Source: Flavobacterium xanthum (lineage in GTDB: Bacteria > Bacteroidota > Bacteroidia > Flavobacteriales > Flavobacteriaceae). Taken from it: 42,372 bases of DNA. The translations under genes were made by a program, and so were the position numbers. Within the stretch, counting starts at the first letter, position 1. Each line of letters starts with the position of its first letter. Where the stretch lies: assembly GCF_900142695.1 (NCBI RefSeq), contig NZ_FRBU01000028.1, forward strand, positions 1 through 42,372. Reading direction: 5' to 3'. The notes under the pieces were generated by a model. It was given only the letters and a program-made list of their open reading frames with translations, did not search any database and had not been told where the DNA came from. Of this stretch, positions 1 to 6,740 are shown in pieces.

Positions 1-84
1 GTTATTTCCGATTTTAGCCTAGAAAATAGAAATGAAAACTTAAAAAACTATCTTAAGTTTCTAAAAAAGTTGCATCGCGAATAG
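1..84 (+). CDS. 3' end of an unidentified gene entering from the left
   Basis: Frame 1 is open from the first base and stops with TAG at 82-84. The tail reads as a charged, probably helical C-terminus ending in KFLKKLHRE. The other two plus frames stop within the first 21 bases. The piece is only 27 codons, so chance cannot be excluded. No family can be recognised. It lies in the same frame as the next membrane ORF, separated by stops at 82 and 94, so the two could also be remnants of one longer gene. Confidence 0.3.
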   Translation, partial: VISDFSLENRNENLKNYLKFLKKLHRE

Positions 85-174
85 GTCGCAGCATAAAGTT
101 TCTTTTCACTAACGCAAATCGTAGATAAAATAAAAGATATCAATAAAATATTCTTCGATAAATTTTTTACAGTT

Positions 175-417
175 TTGATATTGGTAGAAGTTCTTTTACT
201 CTTATTCTCCTTTTTTTTATCGGATAAATTTAATAGAGTCATCCGAAATTCGGGTTTTATAATTTCGACAATACTGATAAAACTTTCTTTTGGTACAGAA
301 GGAATTCTGAATACAATCCTGATTGTTACTGCCGTTTTATTTGGAGTAATAATATTAGCCATCCATAATAAATACGAAACTTTAGAAGCCAATAAAACAA
401 GTACTTTTGAAACTTAA
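175..417 (+). CDS. Small two-helix membrane protein, start uncertain
   Basis: This short protein has two clear hydrophobic segments, about residues 1-15 and 42-62 counted from the TTG at 175. They are joined by a basic loop with the sequence KFNRVIRNSGF, and the tail is polar. The amino-acid pattern looks like a real inner-membrane protein. The frame is open back to base 97 (DKINKIFFDKFF precedes the first helix) but has no ATG or GTG, so the TTG at 175 is only the first conventional start. It probably starts earlier at a rare codon, or it is a decayed gene. A minus-strand ORF over the same bases looks like a shadow. No family recognised. Confidence 0.4.
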   Translation: MILVEVLLLLFSFFLSDKFNRVIRNSGFIISTILIKLSFGTEGILNTILIVTAVLFGVIILAIHNKYETLEANKTSTFET

Positions 418-418
418 A

Positions 419-757
419 TTATCCTATTCGCAAACCATTATCAATCTTAAAATCAGGAGCCAGTAAAATCACATCGCCTGGCTCTCCTACCGCGCCAAGT
501 ACCAAGCATTCACTCATGAATTTCCCAATTTGTTTTTTAGGAAAATTAACCACGGCTACGATTTGACGATTCATTAAATCTTCTTTTTGATATCTTTTCG
601 TAATTTGTGCAGATGTTTTTCTAATTCCAAGATCAGAACCAAAATCGATTGTAAGGTGATAAGCTGGCTTTCTGGCCTCTGGAAAATCATGCACTTCCAT
701 TATAGTTCCCACACGCATTTCTACTTTCTCAAATTCCGGCCAGCTGATGTTTTCCAT
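419..757 (-). CDS. csaA: CsaA-like tRNA-binding OB-fold protein
   Basis: The 112-residue protein matches the stand-alone tRNA-binding domain (EMAP/Trbp111 OB-fold) seen in CsaA and at the C-terminus of MetRS. Visible family features are the opening VEMRVGTIMEV strand, the KTSAQIT segment, the VAVVNFPKKQIG strand and FMSECLVLGA near the end. Members are cytoplasmic dimers that bind tRNA and have been described as chaperone-like or export-related; which role applies here is unknown. Length is normal for CsaA. The start ATG follows an A/T-rich stretch, as is usual here. It ends 2 bases beyond the end of the convergent membrane ORF. Confidence 0.88.
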   Translation of the reverse strand: MENISWPEFEKVEMRVGTIMEVHDFPEARKPAYHLTIDFGSDLGIRKTSAQITKRYQKEDLMNRQIVAVVNFPKKQIGKFMSECLVLGAVGEPGDVILLAPDFKIDNGLRIG

Positions 758-898
758 AATTAATTTATTAAATATTAGGACATAATAACAAACCTATAAA
801 TTTTACAACTATTTACACTAATTCTATAAAGCTATTTTCATAGCATCCGTCTACTTTTACAAAACTAATATTAATTCCGCATATAAATAATAACTAGT

Positions 899-1783
899 AT
901 GGAAATGAAAAACAGTGAATTGCGCAAAAAAAATATTCAGGATGAAACAAGAACTGGAATAGATATGTATATTGAAACAGCACCAAATGTAAAATTATAT
1001 GTAAAAGATTATGGACAAGGTAAACCCGTTATCCTTATACATGGATGGCCTTTATCTAATGAAATGTGGGAATACCAAATTGACACTTTAGTTCAAAATA
1101 ACTTTAGAGTTATTGCGTATGACCGTCGTGGCTTTGGGAAATCTTCTCAACCTTGGGACGGTTATGATTATGACACTTTAACGGATGATTTAGCAGCCAT
1201 TATCGAGCAATTGAATTTGGAAGAAGCTGCACTTGTTGGATTTTCAATGGGCGGCGGAGAAGTGGTACGCTATTTCAGTCGTCATGGTGGGAAAGGCGTT
1301 TCAAAGGCGGTACTTATAGCATCCATTACCCCATTTCAGTTGCAAACCGACTCTAATCCCAACGGGATTCCACAGGAAAAGTATGATGGAATGGCAGAGC
1401 AAATTAAGGCCGACCGCATTGGTTTTCTAGATAATTTTGGAAAAACGTTTTTTGGGGTAAGTTTTATCAGCAAACCTATAAGCACTCCTTTGTTGGATTA
1501 TTATAGAATGCTGTGTTCTTTTGCTTCACCTCGTGCGACTTTAGAATGTGCCAAGTCATTTTCTTCTACTGATTTTCGGGAAGAAATGACATCCGTAAAT
1601 GTTCCTACCTTAATTATTCATGGAGATGAAGACAAAACAGTCCCTATTGAAATCAGTTCTGAGGTAGCGACAAAACTTATTCCAGATAATAAATTTATCA
1701 TTTATGAAGGAGCCCCTCATGGCTTGTTTTATATTGAAAAAGACAAATTAAATAGTGATTTAATTGAATTTTTAAATTCATAG
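899..1783 (+). CDS. Alpha/beta hydrolase, perhydrolase / non-haem chloroperoxidase type
   Basis: This belongs to the bacterial arylesterase/perhydrolase family, serine hydrolases with promiscuous esterase and peracid-forming activity. Seen motifs are the oxyanion segment HGWPL, the nucleophile elbow GFSMGGG, the acid in HGDED and the base in APHG. Counted from an internal ATG at 965, the triad falls at Ser94, Asp223 and His252, almost the numbering of Pseudomonas fluorescens arylesterase. The true start may therefore be 965. The extra 22 N-terminal residues from 899 are polar and not a signal peptide, so the enzyme is cytoplasmic. It is monocistronic and ends at a palindromic terminator. Its natural substrate cannot be told. 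Confidence 0.88.
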   Translation: MEMKNSELRKKNIQDETRTGIDMYIETAPNVKLYVKDYGQGKPVILIHGWPLSNEMWEYQIDTLVQNNFRVIAYDRRGFGKSSQPWDGYDYDTLTDDLAAIIEQLNLEEAALVGFSMGGGEVVRYFSRHGGKGVSKAVLIASITPFQLQTDSNPNGIPQEKYDGMAEQIKADRIGFLDNFGKTFFGVSFISKPISTPLLDYYRMLCSFASPRATLECAKSFSSTDFREEMTSVNVPTLIIHGDEDKTVPIEISSEVATKLIPDNKFIIYEGAPHGLFYIEKDKLNSDLIEFLNS

Positions 1784-1830
1784 CCTACACCGCAACCGAT
1801 TTGACAAACCAAAATTTCTGAATTGCAAAA

Positions 1831-1862
1831 AAAATCCCATTCGCCGCGGCGAATGGGATTTT
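1831..1862. terminator. Perfect 32-bp palindromic bidirectional terminator
   Basis: Two 16-base arms form a perfect palindrome centred between 1846 and 1847. A run of A precedes it and T follows, so it can terminate on both strands. It lies between the convergent hydrolase gene and the immunophilin gene. Its apex has the ATTCGC-N4-GCGAAT form shared with four other terminators in the window. Confidence 0.9.
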
Positions 1863-1884
1863 GTAATTCTATAAACAGTTTTAC

Positions 1885-2817
1885 CTATTTAACTTCCATT
1901 AATTCTACGTCAAAAATCAAAGTAGCATTTGGTGGAATTGCTCCACCAGCACCACGAGATCCATATCCTAAATCCGATGGGATTACAAAGCGGGCTTTAT
2001 CGCCTACACGCAATAGAGCGATTCCTTCATCCCAACCTTCAATAACTTGACCTTGACCTAATTTAAATTCAATTGGTTTTTTTCTTGGATAAGAAGAGTC
2101 AAAAACTTTACCATTTTCTAGAGAACCTTCATAGTGAACAGCCACTGTTTTTCCACTTTCTGCTTTTTTACCTTCACCTCTTTGGATGAATTGGTAACGC
2201 AAACCGCTTTCTGTTTTTTCAAAACCAGCTGCTAATTTTTCCATCGCTGCTTCCACTTCTGCTTTTAAAGCGGCATCACGTTTGTTACGAGATCCTTTGA
2301 ATGTGATAAATGCTTCAATTGCATTCCAATTTTTAGCTTCTTCACCTTCTTTGATAATTTCCAAAGACTCTAAAACATCTCCTTGTTCAACAGCATCAAC
2401 AATATCTTGCCCTTCTACCACATGACCAAAAACGGTATGTTTGTTATCCAACCAATCCGTTGGAATGTGCGTAATATAAAATTGTGAACCGTTTGTCCCA
2501 GGTCCTGAGTTAGCCATTGCTAAAACTCCCGGACGGTTGTGTTTCAAACTTGGGTGAAATTCATCATCAAATTTATATCCTGGATCTCCAGTTCCTGTTC
2601 CTTGAGGACAACCCCCTTGAATCATAAAATTAGGAATTACACGGTGGAATTTTAATCCATCATAAAATTTAACCCCTTGTGGTTTTACTTTATTTTCTAT
2701 GTTTCCTTCCGCCAATCCTACGAAGTTTCCAACTGTTCCTGGAGTCAAATCGTGTGTAAGTTTTACTAAAATAGCACCTTTTGTGGTGTTGAATTTAGCA
2801 TATATTCCGTTTTCCAT
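1885..2817 (-). CDS. Dual-domain immunophilin: cyclophilin fused to FKBP (peptidyl-prolyl isomerase)
   Basis: The protein carries two unrelated prolyl isomerase domains. Residues 1-175 are a cyclophilin: FHRVIPNFMIQGG supplies Arg59, Phe64, Met65 and Gln67, with Phe113, Trp122 and His127 also in place. Residues about 200-310 are an FKBP: HYEG (Tyr229), VFDSS (Asp240), VIEGW (Trp262), LGYGSRG (Tyr285) and the closing IFDVELM strand (Phe302). A charged helical linker (about 178-200) joins them. Both active sites look intact. There is no signal peptide, so it should act in the cytoplasm. The order cyclophilin-then-FKBP matches the CFBP class of dual-family immunophilins, which was described from Flavobacterium. 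It stands alone, with a promoter box at 2841-2848. Confidence 0.93.
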   Translation of the reverse strand: MENGIYAKFNTTKGAILVKLTHDLTPGTVGNFVGLAEGNIENKVKPQGVKFYDGLKFHRVIPNFMIQGGCPQGTGTGDPGYKFDDEFHPSLKHNRPGVLAMANSGPGTNGSQFYITHIPTDWLDNKHTVFGHVVEGQDIVDAVEQGDVLESLEIIKEGEEAKNWNAIEAFITFKGSRNKRDAALKAEVEAAMEKLAAGFEKTESGLRYQFIQRGEGKKAESGKTVAVHYEGSLENGKVFDSSYPRKKPIEFKLGQGQVIEGWDEGIALLRVGDKARFVIPSDLGYGSRGAGGAIPPNATLIFDVELMEVK

Positions 2818-2840
2818 TTTTTTTAATTTTTGTTAAAGCG

Positions 2841-2848
2841 CAAATTTA
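2841..2848 (-). promoter_or_regulatory. -7 box of the immunophilin gene
   Basis: On the minus strand the bases read TAAATTTG, a match to the Bacteroidota TAnnTTTG box, 24 bases before the start codon. No perfect TTTG -33 element is visible. Confidence 0.5.
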
Positions 2849-2980
2849 CGAATTAAATTAGACAATTTGAAAATTCTCACTAAATGGATTCAGTTAATGG
2901 AAGACCATTTTTTAGTGATTGTTACTGAGCCATTTTGGCAAAAAAGACTGTAAATCATCCCCCTCTTCTATTTGTAGAAA

Positions 2981-3523
2981 CTAATTGTGTTTTACCCAAA
3001 TAAGTTCGGAAGTCTTGTAGCCAAGATCTTTCGCCGTTTTTAAATATGCTTCTTTTACCTCTTGTGGCATTGTTTTATCCCGCGAAAGCAACCACAGATA
3101 TTTCAGACTTTTACCTGCAACCAAAGCATATTTATAGTCCGAATCAAGTCCAATAATGTTATATCCCGAATAAAATGGTCCAAAAAAAGAAACTTTTAAT
3201 TTCCCTTCCTTTGCATCACCTGCAAACTTCACTTTGCCTGTAGATGCTACATCTTTGTTCTTTATGTAATTATACCCTCGATTTACCACTTGAATCGTTC
3301 CATCCTCGTTTAATGAATATTCAGCGGTTGTATTGTTTAAATTTTTTTCAAAAATAAAATCCAGCCGTGCAATTTCGTACCAATTTCCTAAGTATTTATC
3401 TTTCTCAAAATCTTGAATTACCTTTGCTCCCTTAGGCATAGAACTGCAGGAATTCATAACCAACAGACTTGCCGAGAGCAGTGTTAGACTTCCTAAAACT
3501 CGAATTTTATTTTTCATCATCAT
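2981..3523 (-). CDS. blc: Lipocalin lipoprotein (Blc-like)
   Basis: This is a bacterial lipocalin of the Blc/apolipoprotein D group, which binds lipids or lysophospholipids at the outer membrane. Residues 1-25 are a lipoprotein signal peptide ending in MNSC, with Cys26 as the lipidation site. The lipocalin signature GNWYEIAR is at 46-53. Further conserved strands include the KYLWLLSRD segment near residue 145. Length (180) is normal. The start has three consecutive Met codons, so the exact one is uncertain. No gene partner is close: the neighbour to the left is 163 bases away and the right-hand neighbour is divergent. Confidence 0.92.
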   Translation of the reverse strand: MMMKNKIRVLGSLTLLSASLLVMNSCSSMPKGAKVIQDFEKDKYLGNWYEIARLDFIFEKNLNNTTAEYSLNEDGTIQVVNRGYNYIKNKDVASTGKVKFAGDAKEGKLKVSFFGPFYSGYNIIGLDSDYKYALVAGKSLKYLWLLSRDKTMPQEVKEAYLKTAKDLGYKTSELIWVKHN

Positions 3524-3692
3524 TCATTGAATATCAAAATTCAGAAATAAAAAATTGTAAATCAATACAATTTAGAATACTTTAAGATTTACCAAAACAA
3601 TACAAATCTCTACATTAGTCATAGCAGCTTTTGTTTGTGGTGCTATGCTCCCTAAGTCTTTGTAATAACGAAAATGTTCTAATTCGACTAAA

Positions 3693-3776
3693 CCCTAGCC
3701 CAGATTGAAACAACATCCTTTTCTTGCTTTCTTTAAGCAAGAAAAGATAGCGTGTAAAGCTGGAAAAAGCTCCGAA
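3693..3776 (+). repeat. Structured intergenic repeat, copy A
   Basis: This is one of two related elements in the window (the other is at 9987-10135, reversed). The outer stem pairs AGC 3697-3699 with GCT 3769-3771 and CCAG 3700-3703 with CTGG 3760-3763, with an AAAAA bulge on the 3' side. The inner hairpin pairs 3718-3729 with 3735-3746 (12 bp, 5-nt loop). The conserved ends read TAGCCCAGAT at the 5' side and AGCTGGA..AGCTCC at the 3' side. It may be a small RNA (compare the Flavo-1 Rfam motif) or a dispersed REP-like element. Confidence 0.7.
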
Positions 3777-3811
3777 AGAAAAGTTTAATAGTTGAATTGG
3801 GTATTTGGTTA

Positions 3812-3841
3812 TTTGAAAACCTCCGCATCTTTGTACCTTTG
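3812..3841 (+). promoter_or_regulatory. trmD promoter
   Basis: TTTG (3812-3815), an 18-base spacer, then TACCTTTG (3834-3841) form a textbook Bacteroidota primary-sigma promoter. Transcription should start near 3847, which excludes the upstream ATG at 3797 as the trmD start. Confidence 0.75.
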
Positions 3842-3868
3842 CGACTTAGAACCTTTTTAAGAAAAATT

Positions 3869-4546
3869 ATGCGCATTGATATTGTTACTGTTCTCCCAGA
3901 ATTATTGAGAAGTCCGTTTGAGGCTTCGATTATGAAACGTGCTATTGATAAAGGATTGGTGGAAGTTCATTTCCATAATTTGCGGGATTATACGACCAAC
4001 AGACAAAAAAGTGTAGATGATTATCCATACGGCGGTGGCGCTGGAATGGTGATGACCGTGCAGCCTATTGATGCTTGTATCACGCATTTGAAAAGTGAAA
4101 GAGCCTACAACGAAATCATTTATATGTCACCTGACGGAGAAACTTTGAACCAGAAAATGGCCAACACCATGTCAATGTATGAAAATATCATTATTCTTTG
4201 TGGGCATTATAAAGGTGTAGACCAAAGAGTTCGTGACCATTTTATCACTAAGGAAATTTCTATTGGAGATTACGTATTGTCTGGTGGAGAATTAGGAGCA
4301 TTGGTTTTATCAGATGCTTTAATTAGATTGATTCCTGGTGTTTTGAGTGACGAAACCTCAGCATTGACGGATAGTTTTCAGGACGGATTATTGTCAGGAC
4401 CTATATACACCCGCCCTGCAGACTACAAAGGATGGAAAGTTCCTGAGGTTTTGACCAGCGGAAATTTTGCCAAAATTGATAAATGGCGTGACGATATGGC
4501 GTATGAACATACAAAGAATAGAAGACCGGATTTATTGGAGGAGTAA
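3869..4546 (+). CDS. trmD: tRNA (guanine-N1-)-methyltransferase TrmD
   Basis: TrmD methylates G37 next to the anticodon of a subset of tRNAs, using S-adenosylmethionine, and prevents +1 frameshifts. The 225-residue product has the family N-terminus [12 protein letters not shown], the [11 protein letters not shown] segment (53-62), the knot motif GDYVLSGGE (133-141), the IRLIPGV arginine (153) and the catalytic aspartate in TDSF (168). The frame is open to an ATG at 3797, but those 24 extra residues precede the promoter and do not belong to the family, so the start at 3869 is chosen. rplS follows, but from its own promoter. Confidence 0.96.
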   Translation: MRIDIVTVLPELLRSPFEASIMKRAIDKGLVEVHFHNLRDYTTNRQKSVDDYPYGGGAGMVMTVQPIDACITHLKSERAYNEIIYMSPDGETLNQKMANTMSMYENIIILCGHYKGVDQRVRDHFITKEISIGDYVLSGGELGALVLSDALIRLIPGVLSDETSALTDSFQDGLLSGPIYTRPADYKGWKVPEVLTSGNFAKIDKWRDDMAYEHTKNRRPDLLEE

Positions 4547-4554
4547 AAAATTTA

Positions 4555-4612
4555 TTTCAGGTTTAAAGTTTCAGGTTTAAAGTTGGTATTCAAGAACTTC
4601 TAAACTTTAAAC
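4555..4612. repeat. 14-bp tandem repeat plus weak hairpin after trmD
   Basis: TTTCAGGTTTAAAG occurs twice head to tail (4555-4582). The end of the second unit, GTTTAAAGTT (4575-4584), is inverted at 4603-4612 across an 18-base loop. It is A/T-rich with no clean T tract, so it is a poor terminator for trmD at best. Confidence 0.5.
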
Positions 4613-4621
4613 AAGAAAAAC

Positions 4622-4651
4622 TTTAAACTGTAAAATTTTTAATTACCTTTG
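4622..4651 (+). promoter_or_regulatory. rplS promoter
   Basis: TTTA (4622-4625), an 18-base spacer and TACCTTTG (4644-4651). The predicted start near 4657 is just in front of the structured leader. Confidence 0.65.
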
Positions 4652-4659
4652 TCACCAAA

Positions 4660-4699
4660 TTAGATTAACCTCTGGCGAGATCCGCGAATGTTGATTTAA
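4660..4699 (+). promoter_or_regulatory. Structured rplS leader, candidate ribosomal-protein autoregulatory element
   Basis: Bases 4660-4669 pair with 4690-4699 as a 10-bp stem containing two G-U wobbles (4663-4696 and 4666-4693). The wobbles work only for RNA made from the plus strand. The 20-base interior can form CTC/GAG or GCG/CGC mini-hairpins that exclude each other. Position right after the promoter and before rplS fits an L19-responsive leader; this is inference. Confidence 0.5.
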
Positions 4700-4724
4700 C
4701 AAAAAAACATAATTATAAAATATC

Positions 4725-5075
4725 ATGGCTGACTTAATGAAATTCGTTCAAGACGAATTCGTAACAAGAAAAGAATTCCCAGTTTTTGCAGCTGGAGATA
4801 CTATCACTGTTTACTACGAAATTAGAGAGGGTGAAAAAACTAGAACACAGTTTTTTAAAGGAGTTGTTATTCAAAGAAGAGGTTCTGCTAATACAGAAAC
4901 TTTTACAATTCGTAAAATGTCAGGTGCTATTGGAGTAGAGCGTATCTTTCCAGTTAACTTGCCAGCTTTACAGAAAATTGAAATCAACAAAAAAGGTGCA
5001 GTTCGTAGAGCTAGAATTTTCTACTTCAGAGAACTTACTGGTAAAAAAGCTAAGATTAAAGACAAAAGAAGATAG
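4725..5075 (+). CDS. rplS: 50S ribosomal protein L19
   Basis: L19 sits at the interface of the two ribosomal subunits. The 116-residue product has the family features in order: VTRKEFPVFAAGDTITVYYEIREG, RTQFFKGVVIQRRGSANTETFTIRKMS, GVERIFPVN and the basic tail VRRARIFYFRELTGKKAKI. It is single-gene, with its own promoter, a structured leader and a strong terminator, separate from trmD (178 bases apart), unlike the rpsP-rimM-trmD-rplS operon of many bacteria. The A-rich sequence before the ATG is the usual translation signal in this phylum. Confidence 0.98.
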   Translation: MADLMKFVQDEFVTRKEFPVFAAGDTITVYYEIREGEKTRTQFFKGVVIQRRGSANTETFTIRKMSGAIGVERIFPVNLPALQKIEINKKGAVRRARIFYFRELTGKKAKIKDKRR

Positions 5076-5093
5076 TCACTATCTCTTTACTAT

Positions 5094-5124
5094 AAAAGTC
5101 CCAACACTGTTGGGACTTTTTTTT
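5094..5124 (+). terminator. rplS terminator
   Basis: AAAAGTCCCAA (5094-5104), loop CACTG, TTGGGACTTTT (5110-5120), then more T. It is a perfect 11-bp stem with U tract 18 bases after the stop codon. Confidence 0.93.
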
Positions 5125-5324
5125 GGTTTAAACCCAAAGTAACAATCATTATTCAGTAGATTTTAACTAAAACAAAAGAATTTTGATAGCTCTTATTTGA
5201 TAATTTATAAGGAAATTCATTTTCATATTCGCAATTTAGATTCGCAATAATACTAATTCCATAATTCAATTTATACTACTAAAAACTTAATGAAAACGCA
5301 TTTTCTTTTACGATATCGTTTTAT

Positions 5325-5332
5325 TACCTTTG
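5325..5332 (+). promoter_or_regulatory. icd promoter -7 box
   Basis: TACCTTTG, 42 bases before the icd ATG. A T-rich stretch (5301-5309) lies at the -33 position without an exact TTTG. The rest of the 250-base gap after rplS is A/T-rich and featureless. Confidence 0.55.
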
Positions 5333-5373
5333 TAGCCACGTTTAAAAATAAGAATTACATATAGCAATACATT

Positions 5374-6597
5374 ATGACAAAAATTAAAGTAGCCAATCCA
5401 ATTGTAGAATTGGATGGAGATGAAATGACACGAATTATTTGGTCTTTTATTAAAGAAAAATTAATTCTTCCTTATTTAGACTTAGATATTAAATATTATG
5501 ATTTAGGAATGGAGAGCAGAGACGCTACCAATGATCAAATCACAATTGATTCTGCTGAAGCAATAAAAAAATACAATGTTGGTATAAAATGTGCCACCAT
5601 TACCCCAGATGAAGACCGCGTTAAAGAATTTGGTTTAAAAAAAATGTGGAAATCTCCAAACGGAACCATCCGTAATATTGTAGGTGGAACCGTTTTCCGT
5701 GAACCAATTATCATGAAAAATGTACCACGTTTAGTACCTGGCTGGACACAACCTATTGTTATTGGCCGTCATGCTTTTGGAGATCAATACAAAGCTACTG
5801 ATACTGTCATCAAAGGAAAAGGAAAACTAACCATGACTTTTGTGCCTGAAGAAGGAGAAACTCAAACTTGGGAAGTATACGATTATAAAGGAGACGGAGT
5901 CGCAATGGCTATGTACAATACTGATGAAAGTATTTACGGTTTTGCACATTCTTCATTTCAAATGGCATTGACAAAAAAATGGCCTTTGTATCTTTCTACA
6001 AAAAATACAATTTTGAAAGCCTATGATGGTCGTTTCAAAGATATTTTTGAAGAAGTATACCAATCGAGCTACAAAGCACAATTTGTTGAAGCAGGTATTA
6101 CTTACGAACACAGATTGATTGATGACATGGTTGCGTCTGTAATGAAATGGAGTGGTGGATTTGTTTGGGCTTGTAAAAACTACGATGGTGATGTACAATC
6201 CGATACTGTTGCACAAGGTTTTGGTTCTTTAGGTCTAATGACTTCTGTTTTAGTAACTCCTGATGGAAAAACATTAGAAGCAGAAGCAGCTCATGGAACA
6301 GTAACGCGTCACTTTAGACAGCACCAGCAAGGGAAAGCAACTTCAACGAACCCAATTGCATCTATTTTTGCCTGGACAAGAGGATTGGAACACAGAGGTA
6401 AATTAGACGAAAACCAAGCCTTAATTGATTTTTGTCATGCACTAGAACAAGTTTGTATTGATACTGTTGAAAGTGGAAAAATGACTAAAGATTTAGCCAT
6501 GTTAGTAAAACCAGAAGGTTTGACTGCAGCAGACTATTTGACTACGGAGGCTTTTTTGGCAGCTATCCAAGAAAATTTAGATGCTAAACTAGCCTAA
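5374..6597 (+). CDS. icd: NADP-dependent isocitrate dehydrogenase, eukaryotic-type dimer
   Basis: The enzyme oxidatively decarboxylates isocitrate to 2-oxoglutarate with NADP in the TCA cycle, supplying the carbon acceptor for the glutamate synthase encoded further along. The 407-residue sequence is of the type II (mitochondrial/cytosolic IDH1-like) subfamily rather than the E. coli type. Substrate-binding residues fall at human IDH1 numbers: SPNGTIR gives Ser94 and Arg100, TVFR gives Arg109, IGRH gives Arg132 and DQY gives Tyr139. The [13 protein letters not shown] segment lies near the C-terminal third. It is monocistronic, with its own promoter and terminator. Confidence 0.97.
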   Translation: MTKIKVANPIVELDGDEMTRIIWSFIKEKLILPYLDLDIKYYDLGMESRDATNDQITIDSAEAIKKYNVGIKCATITPDEDRVKEFGLKKMWKSPNGTIRNIVGGTVFREPIIMKNVPRLVPGWTQPIVIGRHAFGDQYKATDTVIKGKGKLTMTFVPEEGETQTWEVYDYKGDGVAMAMYNTDESIYGFAHSSFQMALTKKWPLYLSTKNTILKAYDGRFKDIFEEVYQSSYKAQFVEAGITYEHRLIDDMVASVMKWSGGFVWACKNYDGDVQSDTVAQGFGSLGLMTSVLVTPDGKTLEAEAAHGTVTRHFRQHQQGKATSTNPIASIFAWTRGLEHRGKLDENQALIDFCHALEQVCIDTVESGKMTKDLAMLVKPEGLTAADYLTTEAFLAAIQENLDAKLA

Positions 6598-6620
6598 TTA
6601 TTTTCTGCTATATATATTTA

Positions 6621-6650
6621 AAAGACAACCCGAAACGGTTGTCTTTTTTT
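6621..6650 (+). terminator. icd terminator
   Basis: AAAGACAACC (6621-6630), a 6-base loop, GGTTGTCTTT (6637-6646) and a T run. It is a perfect 10-bp stem 23 bases after the stop. Confidence 0.92.
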
Positions 6651-6670
6651 TATATTAGCAATACCTTAAC

Positions 6671-6711
6671 AATTGTTATATGACAATTACTATTCAATTT
6701 AGTGTACTTTG
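6671..6711 (+). promoter_or_regulatory. Possible operator and promoter of the TonB receptor gene
   Basis: AATTGT (6671-6676) and ACAATT (6683-6688) form an inverted repeat with a 6-base spacer. About 16 bases later comes TACTTTG (6705-6711), one base short of the usual -7 box. The right arm would overlap the -33 region, a position suited to a repressor. This is a weak call based on pattern only. Confidence 0.3.
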
Positions 6712-6740
6712 CGTTTTTTCATTTCGATAAAATTTAAACA

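Larger units (their letters stand above)
3524..3868. other. Intergenic region between lipocalin gene and trmD
   Basis: There is no coding potential apart from an out-of-place extension of the trmD frame. The region holds a structured repeat (3693-3776) and the trmD promoter (3812-3841). The left half (3524-3690) is A/T-rich and should carry the divergent lipocalin promoter, which I could not pin down. Confidence 0.6.

Noticed and set aside
48..392. Minus-strand frame of 114 codons opposite the small membrane ORF
   Set aside because: Its composition is that of a shadow: Lys/Ser/Thr-rich with no consistent hydrophobic pattern, while the plus strand encodes clean membrane helices.
1823..2050. 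Plus-strand frame through the terminator and the end of the immunophilin gene
   Set aside because: It crosses a strong palindromic terminator and lies opposite a well-conserved FKBP domain.
3797..3868. N-terminal extension of TrmD
   Set aside because: It precedes and spans the trmD promoter and does not resemble the family N-terminus.
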